This document shows, piece after piece, positions 27,301 through 38,759 of a DNA stretch of 64,000 nt. The translations under genes were made by a program, and so were the position numbers. Origin of the DNA: Apostichopus japonicus (Eukaryota > Echinodermata > Holothuroidea > Aspidochirotida > Stichopodidae); the NCBI RefSeq assembly GCF_037975245.1, contig NC_092572.1, positions 34,450,765 through 34,514,764 on the forward strand, written 5' to 3'. Within the stretch, counting starts at the first letter, position 1. Each line of letters begins with the position of its first letter. The notes under the pieces are model-generated. The model was not told the origin of the DNA and did no database searches. It saw nothing but the letters and a program-made list of their open reading frames with translations.

Positions 27301-30300
27301 GATAATCTATACAGAATAAAACTTATCATTCGCATTGTAGGACCTAATATTATATGAGTACCAGTGTAGCTTGTGGGGTACAGAACTTTAATGTGATATA
27401 AATACACCTTAATGCATCTAAGTGGCAGCCTAAAGTAGATGCCTTCATTGCTATTAGAAGCCAACAATAACTTTGACCTTGGTTTTATACTGGAATATGA
27501 AAATTCACCTATTGATAGTACTGTATTCTGGTAATGTGGTATGAGTGCCAGGATACCTTGTGGGGTACAGACAGTTAAATTACAATTTGTCTCTCAAGAA
27601 CTTAATTAGAACTAAATCCATCTACCTAGCAAACAATGAAAACTCTTCAATATAAATGCATCTAATTGACAGCGATGATCTATACAGAATAAAACTTATC
27701 ATTCGCATTGTAGGACCTTATATTATATGAGTACCAGTGTAGCTTGTGGGGTACAAAACTTAAATGTCATATAAATATACCTTAAAAATAATGCATCTAA
27801 ATGGCAGCCTTAAGTAGATGCCTTCATTGCTATGAGTAGCCAACAATATTTTTGGCAGTGCTTTATATACAGGATAATGAAAATTCACCTATTGATGCTG
27901 TATTCTGGTCATGTGGTATGAGTTCCAGGATACCTTGTGGGGTACAGACAGTTAAATTACAATTACAATATGTCTCTCAAGAACTTAATTAGAACTAAAT
28001 CCATCTACCTAGCAAACAATGAAAACTCTTCAATATAAATTCATCTAATTGACAGCGATAATCTATACAGAATAAAACTTATCATTCGCATTGTAGGACC
28101 TAATATTATATGAGTACCAGTGTAGCTTGTGGGGTACAGAACTTAAATGTGATATCAATACACCTTAATGCATCTAAGTGGCAGCCTAAAGTAGATGCCT
28201 TCATTGCTATTAGAAGCCAACAATAACTTTGACCTTGGTTTTATACTGGAATATGAAAATTCACCTATTGATAGTACTGTATTCTGGTAATGTGGTATGA
28301 GTGCCAGGATACCTTGTGGGGTACAGACAGTTAAATTACAATTTGTCTCTCAAGAAATTAACAAGAACTAAATCCTTCTACCTAGCAAACAATGGATATT
28401 CCTTGATATGAATTCACCTATTGACCACGGTTATCTGTACAGTAAAATTTGTATTCGCATTGTAGGACTTAAGATTATATGAGTACAAGTGTAGCTTGTG
28501 GGGTACAGAACTTTAATGTGATATAAATATACCTTAATGCATCTAAGTGGAAGCCTTAAGTAGATGCCTTCATTGCTATGAGTAGCCAACAATATTTTTT
28601 ACAGTGCTTAATATACTGGATAATAAATATTAACTTGTTGATACTGTACTCTGGTCATGTGGTATGAGTGCCAGGATACCTTGTGGGGTACAGACAGTTA
28701 AATTACAATTTGTCGTACTGTACTCTGGTCATGTGGTATGAGTGCCAGGATACCTTGTGGGGTACAGACAGTTAAATTAAAATTTGTCTCTCAAGAACTT
28801 AATAAGAACTAAATCCATCTACCTAGCAAACAATGAAAACTCTTCAATATAAATTCATCTAATTGACAGCGATAATCTATACAGAATAAAACTTATCATT
28901 CGCATTGTAGGACCTTATATTATATGAGTACCAGTGTAGCTTGTGGGGTACAAAACTTAAATGTCATATAAATATACCTTAAAAATAATGCATCTAAGTG
29001 GAAGCCTTAAGTAGATGCCTTCATTGCTATGAGTAGCCAACAATATTTTTTACAGTGCTTAATATACTGGATAATAAATATTAACTTGTTGATACTGTAC
29101 TCTGGTCATGTGGTATGAGTGCCAGGATACCTTGTGGGGTACAGACAGTTAAAATACAATTTGTCGTACTGTACTCTGGTCATGTGGTATGAGTGCCAGG
29201 ATACCTTGTGGGGTACAGACAGTTAAATTAAAATTTGTCTCTCAAGAACTTAATAAGAACAAAATCCATCTACCTAGCAAACAATGAAAACTCTTCAATA
29301 TAAATTCATCTAATTGACAGCGATAATCTATACAGAATAAAACTTATCATTCGCATTGTAGGACCTTATATTATATGAGTACCAGTGTAGCTTGTGGGGT
29401 ACAAAACTTAAATGTCATATAAATATACCTTAAAAATAATGCATCTAAATGGCAGCCTTAAGTAGATGCCTTCATTGCTATGAGTAGCCAACAATATTTT
29501 TGGCAGTGCTTTATATACAGGATAATGAAAATTCACCTATTGATGCTGTATTCTGGTCATGTGGTATGAGTGCCAGGATACCTTGTGGGGTACAGACAGT
29601 TAAATTACAATTACAATATGTCTCTCAAGAACTTAATTAGAACTAAATCCATCTACCTAGCAAACAATGAAAACTCTTCAATATAAATTCATCTAATTGA
29701 CAGCGATAATCTATACAGAATAAAACTTATCATTCGCATTGTAGGACCTAATATTATATGAGTACCAGTGTAGCTTGTGGGGTACAAAACTTAAATGTGA
29801 TATCAATACACCTTAATGCATCTAAGTGGCAGCCTAAAGTAGATGCCTTCATTGCTATTAGAAGCCAACAATAACTTTGACCTTGGTTTTATACTGGAAT
29901 ATGAAAATTCACCTATTGATAGTACTGTATTCTGGTAATGTGGTATGAGTGCCAGGATACCTTGTGGGGTACAGACAGTTAAATTACAATTTGTCTCTCA
30001 AGAACTTAATAAGAACAAAATCCATCTACCTAGCAAACAATGAAAACTCTTCAATATAAATTCATCTAATTGACAGCGATAATCTATACAGAATAAAACT
30101 TATCATTCGCATTGTAGGACCTTATATTATATGAGTACCAGTGTAGCTTGTGGGGTACAAAACTTAAATGTCATATAAATATACCTTAAAAATAATGCAT
30201 CTAAATGGCAGCCTTAAGTAGATGCCTTCATTGCTATGAGTAGCCAACAATATTTTTGGCAGTGCTTTATATACAGGATAATGAAAATTCACCTATTGAT

Positions 30301-31689
30301 GCTGTATTCTGGTCATGTGGTATGAGTGCCAGGATACCTTGTGGGGTACAGACAGTTAAATTACAATTACAATATGTCTCTCAAGAACTTAATTAGAACT
30401 AAATCCATCTACCTAGCAAACAATGAAAACTCTTCAATATAAATTCATCTAATTGACAGCGATAATCTATACAGAATAAAACTTATCATTCGCATTGTAG
30501 GACCTAATATTATATGAGTACCAGTGTAGCTTGTGGGGTACAGAACTTTAATGTGATATAAATACACCTTAATGCATCTAAGTGGCAGCCTAAAGTAGAT
30601 GCCTTCATTGCTATTAGAAGCCAACAATAACTTTGACCTTGGTTTTATACTGGAATATGAAAATTCACCTATTGATACTGTATTCTGGTAATGTGGTATG
30701 AGTGCCAGGATACCTTGTGGGGTACAGACAGTTAAATTACAATTACAATATGTCTCTCAAGAACTTAATTAGAACTAAATCCATCTACCTAGCAAACAAT
30801 GAAAACTCTTCAATATAAATTCATCTAATTGACAGCGATAATCTATACAGAATAAAACTTATCATTCGCATTGTAGGACCTAATATTATATGAGTACCAG
30901 TGTAGCTTGTGGGGTACAGAACTTAAATGTGATATAAATACACCTTAATGCATCTAAGTGGCAGCCTAAAGTAGATGCCTTCATTGCTATTAGAAGCCAA
31001 CAATAACTTTGACCTTGGTTTTATACTGGAATATGAAAATTCACCTATTGATAGTACTGTATTCTGGTAATGTGGTATGAGTACCAGGATACCTTGTGGG
31101 GTACAGACATTTAAATTAAAATTTGTCTCTCAAGAACTTAACAAGAACTAAATCCTTCTACCTAGCAAACAATGGATATTCCTTGATATGAATTCACCTA
31201 TTGACCGCGGTTATCTGTACAGTAAAATTTGTATTCGCATTGTAGGACTTAAGATTATATGAGTACAAGTGTAGCTTGTGGGGTACAGAACTTTAATGTG
31301 ATATAAATATACCTTAATGCATCTAAGTGGAAGCCTTAAGTAGATGCCTTCATTGCTATGAGTAGCCAACAATATTGTTTACAGTGCTTAATATACTGGA
31401 TAATAAATATTTACTTGTTGATACTGTACTCTGGTCATGTGGTATGAGTGCCAGGATACCTTGTGGGGTACAGACAGTTAAATTACAATTTGTCTCTCAA
31501 GAACTTAATAAGAACAAAATCCATCTACCTAGCAAACAATAAAAATTCTTCAATATAAATTCATCTAATTGACAGCGATAATCTATACAGAATAAAACTT
31601 ATCATTTGCATTGTAGGACCTTAAATTATATGAGTACCAGTGTAGCTTGTGGGGTACAAAACTTAAATGTCATATAAATATACCTTAAA

Positions 31690-34600
31690 AATAATGCATC
31701 TAAATGGCAGCCTTAAGTAGATGCCTTCATTGCCTTCAAAGAATTTACCATGGATATCTGTATAGTAAATTGATCATTTGCATCATAGGACTTAAGATTA
31801 TATGAGTACCAGTGTAGCTTGTGGGGTACAGAACTTAAATGTGATATAAATATACCTTAATGCATCTAAGTGGCAGCCTAAAGTAGATGCCTTCATTGCT
31901 ATTAGAAGCCAACAATAACTTTGACCTTGGTTTTATACTGGAATATGAAAATTCACCTATTGATACTGTATTCTGGTAATGTGGTATGAGTACCAGGATA
32001 CCTTGTGGGGTACAGACATTTAAATTAAAATTTGTCTCTCAAGAACTTAACAAGAAGTAAATCCTTCTACCTAGCAAACAATGGATATTCCTTGATATGA
32101 ATTCATTGATTGACCGTGGTATTCTGAACAGTAAAATTTTTATTCGCATTGTAGGACTTAAGATTATATGAGTACAAGTGTAGCTTGTGGGGTACAGAAC
32201 TTAAATGTCATATAAACATACCTTAATGCATCTAAATGGCAGCCTAATGTAGATGCCTTCATTGCTATGAGTAGCAACAATATTGTTTACAGTGCTTTAT
32301 ATGCTGGATAATAAATATTAACTTGTTGATACTGTACTCTGGTCATGTTGTATGAGCGCCAGGATACCTTGTGAGGTACAGACAGTTAAATTACAATTTG
32401 TCGTACTGTATTCTGGTCAAGTGGTGTGAGTGCCAGGATACCTTGTGGGGTACAGACAGTTCAATTACAATTTGTCTTTCAAGAACCTAAAAAGAACTAA
32501 ATCCATCTACCTAGCAAACAATGAAAATTCTTCAATATAAATTCATCTCATTGACAGCGATAGTCCATACAGAAAAATACTTATCATTCGCATTGTAGGA
32601 CCTTATATTATATGAGTACCAGTGTAGCTTGTGGGGTACAAAACTTAAATGTGATAAAAATACACCTTAATGCATCTAAGTGGCAGCTAGAGTAGATGCC
32701 TCCATTGCTATTAGAAGCCAAACAATAACTTTGACCCTGGTTTTATACTGGAATATGAAATTTCACCTATTGATGCTGTATTCTGGTCATGTTGTATGAG
32801 TGCCAGGACACCTTGTGGGGTACAGACAGTTATATTAAATTAAAATTTGTCTCTCAAGAACTTAACAAGAGCTAAATCCTTCTACCTAGCCAAAAATATA
32901 CCTTAATGCCTCTACTGTAAGTGGCAACCTAAAGTAGATGCCTTCATTGCTATGAGTAGCCTACAATAACTTTGACAGTGCTTTATACACTGGAAAATAA
33001 ATATTAACTTGTTGATACTGTACTCTGGTCATGTGGTATGAGTGCTAGGATACCTTGTGGGGTACAGACAGTTAAATTACAATTACAATATGTCTCTCAA
33101 GAACTTAATTAGAACTAAATCCATCTACCTAGCAAACAATGAAAACTCTTCAATATAAATTCAACTAATTGACAGCGATAATCTATACAGAAAAAAACTT
33201 CGCATTGTAGGACATAATATTATATGAGTACCAGTGTAGCTTGTGGGGTACAGAACTTAAATGTGATATAAATAAACCTTAATGCATCTAAGTGGCAACT
33301 AGAGTAGATGCCTCCATTGCTATTAGAAGCCAAACAATAACTTTGACCCTGGTTTCATACTGGAATATGAAAATTCACCTATTGTTGCTGTATTCTGGTC
33401 ATGTTGTATGAGTGCCAGGATACCTTGTGGGGTACAGACAGTTAAATAACAATTTGTCGTACTGTACTCTGGTCATGTGGTATGAGTGCCAGGATACCTT
33501 GTGGGGTACAGACAGTTAAATAACAATTTGTCGTACTGTACTCTGGTCATGTGGTATGAGTGCCAGAATACCTTGTGGGGTACAGACAGTTAAATAACAA
33601 TTTGTCGTACTGTACTCTGGTCATGTGGTATGAGTGCCAGGATACCTTGTGGGGTACATACAGTTAAATTAAATTAAAATTTGTCTCTCAAGAACTTAAG
33701 AGCTAAATCCTTCTACCTAGCCAAACATATACCTTAATGCATCTAAGTGGCAGCCTAAAGTTGATGCCTTCATTGCTATGAGTAGCCAACAATAACTTTG
33801 ACAGTGCTTTATATACTGGATAATAAATATTAACTTGTTGATACTGTACTCTGGTCATGTGGTATGAGTGCCAGGTTACCTTGTGGGGTACAGACAGTTA
33901 AATTACAATATGTCTCTCAAGAACTTAATAAGAACTAAATCCATCTACCTAGCAAACAATGAAAATTCTTCAATATAAATTAATCTTATTGACAGCGATA
34001 CTCTATACAAAAAAAATACTTATTATTCGCATTGTAGGACTTAAGATTATATGAGTACAAGTGTAGCTTGTGGGGTACAGAACTTTAATGTGATATAAAT
34101 ATACCTTAATGCATCTAAGTGGAAGCCTTAAGTAGATGCCTTCATTGCTATGAGTAGCCAACAATATTTTTTACAGTGCTTTATATACAGGATAATGAAA
34201 ATTAACTTGTTGATACTGTACTCTGGTCATGTGGTATGAGTGTCGGGATACCTTGTGGGGTACAGACTGTGAAATTAAATTACAATTTGTCTCTCAAGAA
34301 CTTAACAAGAAGTTAAACTTTCGACCTAGCAGACAATGGCAATTCCTTGATATGAATTCATCTAATTGACAGCTGTAATCTGTTCAGGAAAATACTTTTT
34401 TACTCCCATTTTAGGACCTAAGATTATATGAGTTCAAGTGTAGCTTGTGGGGTACAGAACTTTAATGTAATATAAATATACCTTAATGCATCCTTGTTGC
34501 AGCCTAAAGTAGATGCCTTCATTCCTATTAGAAGCCAACAATAACTTTGACCCTGGCTTTATACTGGATAATGAAAATTCACCTATTGATGCTGTATTCT

Positions 34601-36330
34601 GGACATGTGGTATGAGTGCCAGGATACCTTGTGGGGTACAGACAGTTAAATTAAATTAAAATTTGTCTCTCAAGAACTTAACAAGAGCTAAATCCTTCTA
34701 CCTAGCCAAACATATACCTTAATGCATCTAAGTGGCAGCCTAAAGTTGATGCCTTCATTGCTATGAGTATAGCCAACAATAACTTTGACAGTGCTTTATA
34801 TACTGGATAATAAATATTAACTTGTTGATACTGTACTCTGGTCATGTGGTATGAGTGCCAGGTTACCTTGTGGGGTACAGACAGTTAAATTACAATATTT
34901 CTCTCAAGAACTTAATAAGAACTAAATCCATCTACCTAGCAAACAATGGAAATTCTTCAATATAAATTAATCTTATTGACAGCGATACTCTATACAAAAA
35001 AAATACTTATTATTCGCATTGTAGGACTTAAGATTATATGAGTACCAGTGTAGCTTGTGGGGTACAGAACTTTAATGTGATATAAACATACCTTAATGCA
35101 TCTAAATGGCAGCCTAGAGTAGATGCCTTCATTGCTACGAGTAGCCAACAATATTTTTTACAGTGCTTTATATACAGGATAATGAAAATTATCTTGTTGA
35201 TACTGTACTCTGGTCATGTGGTATGAGTGTCGGGATACCTTGTGGGGTACAGACTGTGAAATTAAATTACAATTTGTCTCTCAAGAACTTAACAAGAAGT
35301 TAAACTTTCGACCTAGCAGACAATGGCAGTTCCTTGATGTGAATTCATCTAATTGACAGCTGTAATCTGTTCAGGAAAATACTTTTTTACTCCCATTGTA
35401 GGACCTAAGATTATATGAGTTCAAGTGTAGCTTGTGGGGTACAGAACTTTAATGTAATATAAATATACCTTAATGCATCCTTGTTGCAGCCTAAAGTAGA
35501 TGCCTTCATTGCTATTAGAAGCCAACAATAACTTTGACCCTGGCTTTATACTGGATAATGAAAATTCACCTATTGATGCTGTATTCTAGCCATGTTGTAT
35601 GAGTGCCAGGATACCTTGTGGTGTACAGAAACGAGTGAAATAAAACTTCAATTTGGCTCAAAAGAACTAAATCCTTCTACCTAGCAAACAATGGAAATTT
35701 CTTGATATGAATTCATCTAATTGACAGTGGTAATCTGTACAGTAAATTTATTATTTTCATTGTAGGACCTAAATATTATACGAGTACAAGTGTAGCTTGT
35801 GAGGTACAAAATTCAAATGTGATGTAAGTATACCTTAATGCATCTAAGTTGCAGCCTAAAGTAGATGCCTTCGTTGCTATAAGATGCCAAACAATAACTT
35901 TGACCCAGGTTTTATACTGGAATATGAAAATTCACCTATTGATGCTGTATTCTGGTCATGTTGTATGAGTGCCAGGATACCTTGTGGGGTACAGAGAGTG
36001 AAATTAAATTACAATTTTTCTCTAAAGAACTTAAATTTTCGACCCAGCAAACAATGGAAATTCCTTGATATGAATTCATCTAATTGATAGCGATAATCTG
36101 TACAGGAAAATACTTATTATTTGCATAATTATAGGACCTAAATATAATTTGAGAACCAGTGTATGGCTTGTTGGGTACAGAACTATAATGTGATATAAGT
36201 ATACCTTAATGTATCTAATAGCACCCTAAAGTAGAAACCTTCATTTACCTTGTGGGATACAGACAGTGAGATTCCATTTGTTTCTCATGACCTTAACCTT
36301 CAACCTTGCAAACAATGCAAATATTACTTT
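31690..36330. repeat. Diverged edge of the satellite array
   Basis: From a truncated 166-bp unit (register marks 31,701 and 31,867) the monomers become progressively divergent. Substitutions, small indels and irregular unit lengths accumulate, and AACAATAACTTTGACCC and CTAGCCAAACATATACC variants appear. There is also a local run of four 74-bp segments at about 33,430-33,670. The last recognisable monomer pieces (GGCTTGTTGGGTAC, ACCTTGTGGGATAC) lie at about 36,160-36,260, and the match fades by about 36,330. Satellite arrays are typically less homogenised at their margins, so this is probably the true right border. Confidence 0.9.
33430..33672. repeat. Local expansion of the 74-bp satellite subsegment
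   Basis: Four successive copies of the segment beginning GTCGTACTGTACTCTGG and ending GACAGTTAAATAACAATTT lie in the diverged edge of the array. They share the AAATAAC variant, which is not seen in the homogeneous core. The expansion therefore arose locally after this part of the array had diverged. Confidence 0.85.
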
Positions 36331-36799
36331 GATAAATAAAGTATTAACTGGAGATGACTTCATGGGCCATTCCACGTTAGAGCCAAATTTGACCCAAAAA
36401 AATCGATCTCCTCCTCACTCGGACATGTAGCTTAAGTCAGAAAAATATTTACTTTATGCCTTGGCAATCTGCAGTTGTGTCATGACAATTGGTTTAGCTA
36501 CTCTCATGCTGTATGAGATAGCATGCTTAAGTACGCATCACGTAAGTTGCGCAGAGAAAAGAACAAAATTCTACTTCTTTGAAGAAACCAAGAAATCCTG
36601 TGGAGTGTTATGGAAAAAGGACATGTGGAGGAATAAATTCAAGGCCAACTCTGATTGAAATATGTTATATGTAGGTTTTGGCAATGATACTACGTCATGC
36701 GTCTTGCTTTGTAGAAAACAATCTAAGACCAAGTGATAGTTCACTGGAGGATGGAGGGCTTGGATACCATATTGGGGGAAATGAGCCCATTTGACAAAC
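36330..36799. other. Unique-looking sequence right of the satellite, no gene seen
   Basis: The satellite match ends and ordinary AT-rich sequence begins. An open frame of 65 codons on the plus strand (36,461-36,658) ends in a Lys-rich stretch but has no recognisable domain or splice context. I treat it as chance. No repeat unit is evident. Confidence 0.5.
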
Positions 36800-36885
36800 C
36801 TGATTGGCTTCTTCACTTTTCCGCAGCAAATCTGCCATATAATCAAAGGAAGGCTTCTGATAAATGTACAAGACCATAGTATCAA
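36800..36885 (-). CDS. Candidate internal exon, unknown protein
   Basis: On the minus strand a pyrimidine-containing acceptor (ATTCAACAATTTCAG) precedes 86 nt, followed by a donor reading CAG|GTTTGT. With a two-base carry-over the segment is open for 28 codons. It starts Asp-Thr-Met-Val-Leu-Tyr and ends Lys-Ser-Glu-Glu-Ala-Asn-Gln, a composition more protein-like than its surroundings. I do not recognise the family and found no partner exon on either side. It could be an isolated relic, an exon of a gene with distant partners, or chance. A longer 117-codon open frame overlaps it in another minus-strand frame and looks like a shadow. Confidence 0.3.
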
Positions 36886-36924
36886 CTGAAATTGTTGAAT
36901 ATCGAGATAGTGATAATTACACAT

Positions 36925-38600
36925 AACAGAATGAATTGCGTATTAATTGCAACAAACCCTGCATCAAACAGCCAGATGCGTATTCCTACGTCAGGACACT
37001 ACGGGAGAGAGAACAAGGAAATCTTCAAATAACAGTGACTAATGGCAATAATGCGACAGTTTGTTTCAGTATTGGATCATAGAAACGAAGAATGGTAAAA
37101 TGTGGCCAAGACATACATACAAAGTATGCCAAACTGTAGCAGCTGGACGAAACAATTTGGGGGAATCCCGAAGTGACGTCAATTGTGACATGACTCAAAA
37201 TTACCCCACAGCTGTGGCCTCGCTAACCATTTAGTATATACACCAGCAGAAAACCAGCACATTTAAGATCTCAAGACATTTATGGTTCGCTCATTATTAC
37301 CTAATTTGACCAAAAGGTAGAAATTGAGGACAATCTTACCTAGGTAAGAGAGAACAAGGAAAACTTCATGTAGCCAACCGGAGACTAATGGCAATAATGC
37401 AACAGTCTCTGCATGAGAGTCCCATGCTATGGACCACAAAATGCGCCTTAAATATGACATTTTGGCGGGGCATAATTTCCACCCATTAAATTTGGCAAAT
37501 TAGATCGTTGGGAATGGTTGTGTTTGTAATGCGGAATGTGAAATCGAATATCCAGAAAATAATTACCTCAGCCCATGCTCCCCCCTCCTCCACCGGTGAA
37601 TATTTTTTATCCAACTGTTGAAAGTGATTTTCCCTCAACCGACCAGTGTTGGGGCCAAGGCCTCACTGCCTCCTTTATAATCACAATCCCCATTTATTGG
37701 GCCACTTCTAATAGGGCTCCTGGTATCAGTGGTTCCAGAATTCACGTTTGGAAAAGACCAAAATGAAGTGATAGTGATCAGGTACTGGTAGAGGGGCATA
37801 GGGGCAGGAACCCCCCCCCCCCCCGAACTGTTTAAGAAATAATTTTCAGGGTTTCTACATGCAAACTGGTAATATGTTAAGTCCAAAATCAAAATTCTTT
37901 TTAAGTTATTTTGATTGCCCTCAGGAGGGTGGGGTTGGGGGTATCTACCTGTGGTCCTGAAGAGGGGTCTCAGAGAAGGGGACAATCCTTCCCCCTTGGA
38001 AAGTTGCTGCATTTAAGAGAGTTTTGAATTTTCTATAAATTTGGTAGTTTTTTAGTATGCTAAGCCCCCTCGTGGCCCCCAGGATCCACCAGTATTAACA
38101 ATTTAATCTGAAAGTAGCTATGGGAATAAATAGTGAGAGTTAATAACTAGAAATGTGCATAAAAATTGCATGTAAAACAAGCCTATCAACAGTATCCACA
38201 GTGGTACTGGGGGTGATGAGTTCTTCACAACGATACTACATTCTTCTTATTTCATGAATCCCCTGATCTCATTTGTTTGCCCTGTACATGCCTACCAAGG
38301 AAGGACCAATCAGAGATCCTATAGAACTTATGGCATTCAAAAGCTTGAGCTGAAAGAGTCACAAAGTTACAATCAAATTTGTGGCTTAACTCAGTTTGTT
38401 GATATTACACATATAGAAGGTAGCAATGTCCTCACATAAGGACACACAGCAATTAAAGCTGCCTTAGGGGAAGTAATTGACCCTTTCATGGTGGATTAGC
38501 TTTCTGCCAAGGTCTTTTATTAGCTGAAACACAAAGACTTCAGTCCTTTATTTCAGTAGGCAAGGGGATTCAAATTACCTACACATGGCCTACCTTGATT
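36925..38600. other. Non-coding, transposon-like debris with C-rich runs
   Basis: No supported gene. A run of 15 C residues lies at about 37,810. Around 37,640-37,680 the phrase GGGGCCAAGGCCTCAC resembles GGGGCCAAGGCCCCAC near 56,080, which suggests two remnants of one dispersed element. The short open frames here are GC-skew artefacts around these tracts. Confidence 0.45.
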
Positions 38601-38622
38601 GGCAGAAGGGTGAGGGTGGGAG

Positions 38623-38654
38623 CAGGGAGCTGCTGTTAGAGTAGCAGCTCCCTG
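38623..38654. repeat. Perfect 12-bp-arm hairpin (CAGGGAGCTGCT arms)
   Basis: CAGGGAGCTGCT, then 8 bases, then its exact reverse complement AGCAGCTCCCTG. It belongs to a set of similar hairpins in this window. Confidence 0.85.
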
Positions 38655-38717
38655 GTGGGAGGGTATCATGTTTTACTTTATTAGGTATTACTGTGTGGCA
38701 GTGGACAGTACTTGTGT

Positions 38718-38744
38718 CAGGGAGCTGCTACTAGCAGCTCCCTG
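38718..38744. repeat. Perfect 13-bp-arm palindrome (CAGGGAGCTGCTA arms)
   Basis: CAGGGAGCTGCTA, one spacer base, then the exact reverse complement TAGCAGCTCCCTG. It lies 95 bp from a sister hairpin with the same arm sequence, and the sequence between the two is unrelated to the arms. Confidence 0.88.
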
Positions 38745-38759
38745 CTTGTGTCAAACAAC

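Larger units (their letters stand above)
1..36330. repeat. Large satellite array, about 376-bp monomer with higher-order structure
   Basis: Tandem monomers fill the left 36 kb and continue off the left edge. Each carries landmarks in a fixed order: GCATCTAA, then TAGATGCCTTCATTGCTAT, a CCAGGATACCTTGTGGGG block, CTACCTAGCAAACAAT, and finally AGTGTAGCTTGTGGGG. Using GCATCT as register mark I find about 80 units to 32.7 kb, with lengths clustering at 366-379, about 451, 525 and 599 bp. Short open frames inside it recur in only a few units and are broken in others, so I read the array as non-coding. Size, homogeneity and edge decay resemble centromeric or other heterochromatic satellites, but location on the chromosome cannot be seen. 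Confidence 0.97.

Noticed and set aside
1-36330. Possible CRISPR-like array
   Set aside because: The repeats are hundreds of bases long without unique spacers, and the context is eukaryotic.
36571-36924. 117-codon minus-strand open frame
   Set aside because: It overlaps a better exon candidate in another frame, has no recognisable domain, and its composition (many Phe, Leu and His) looks like chance.
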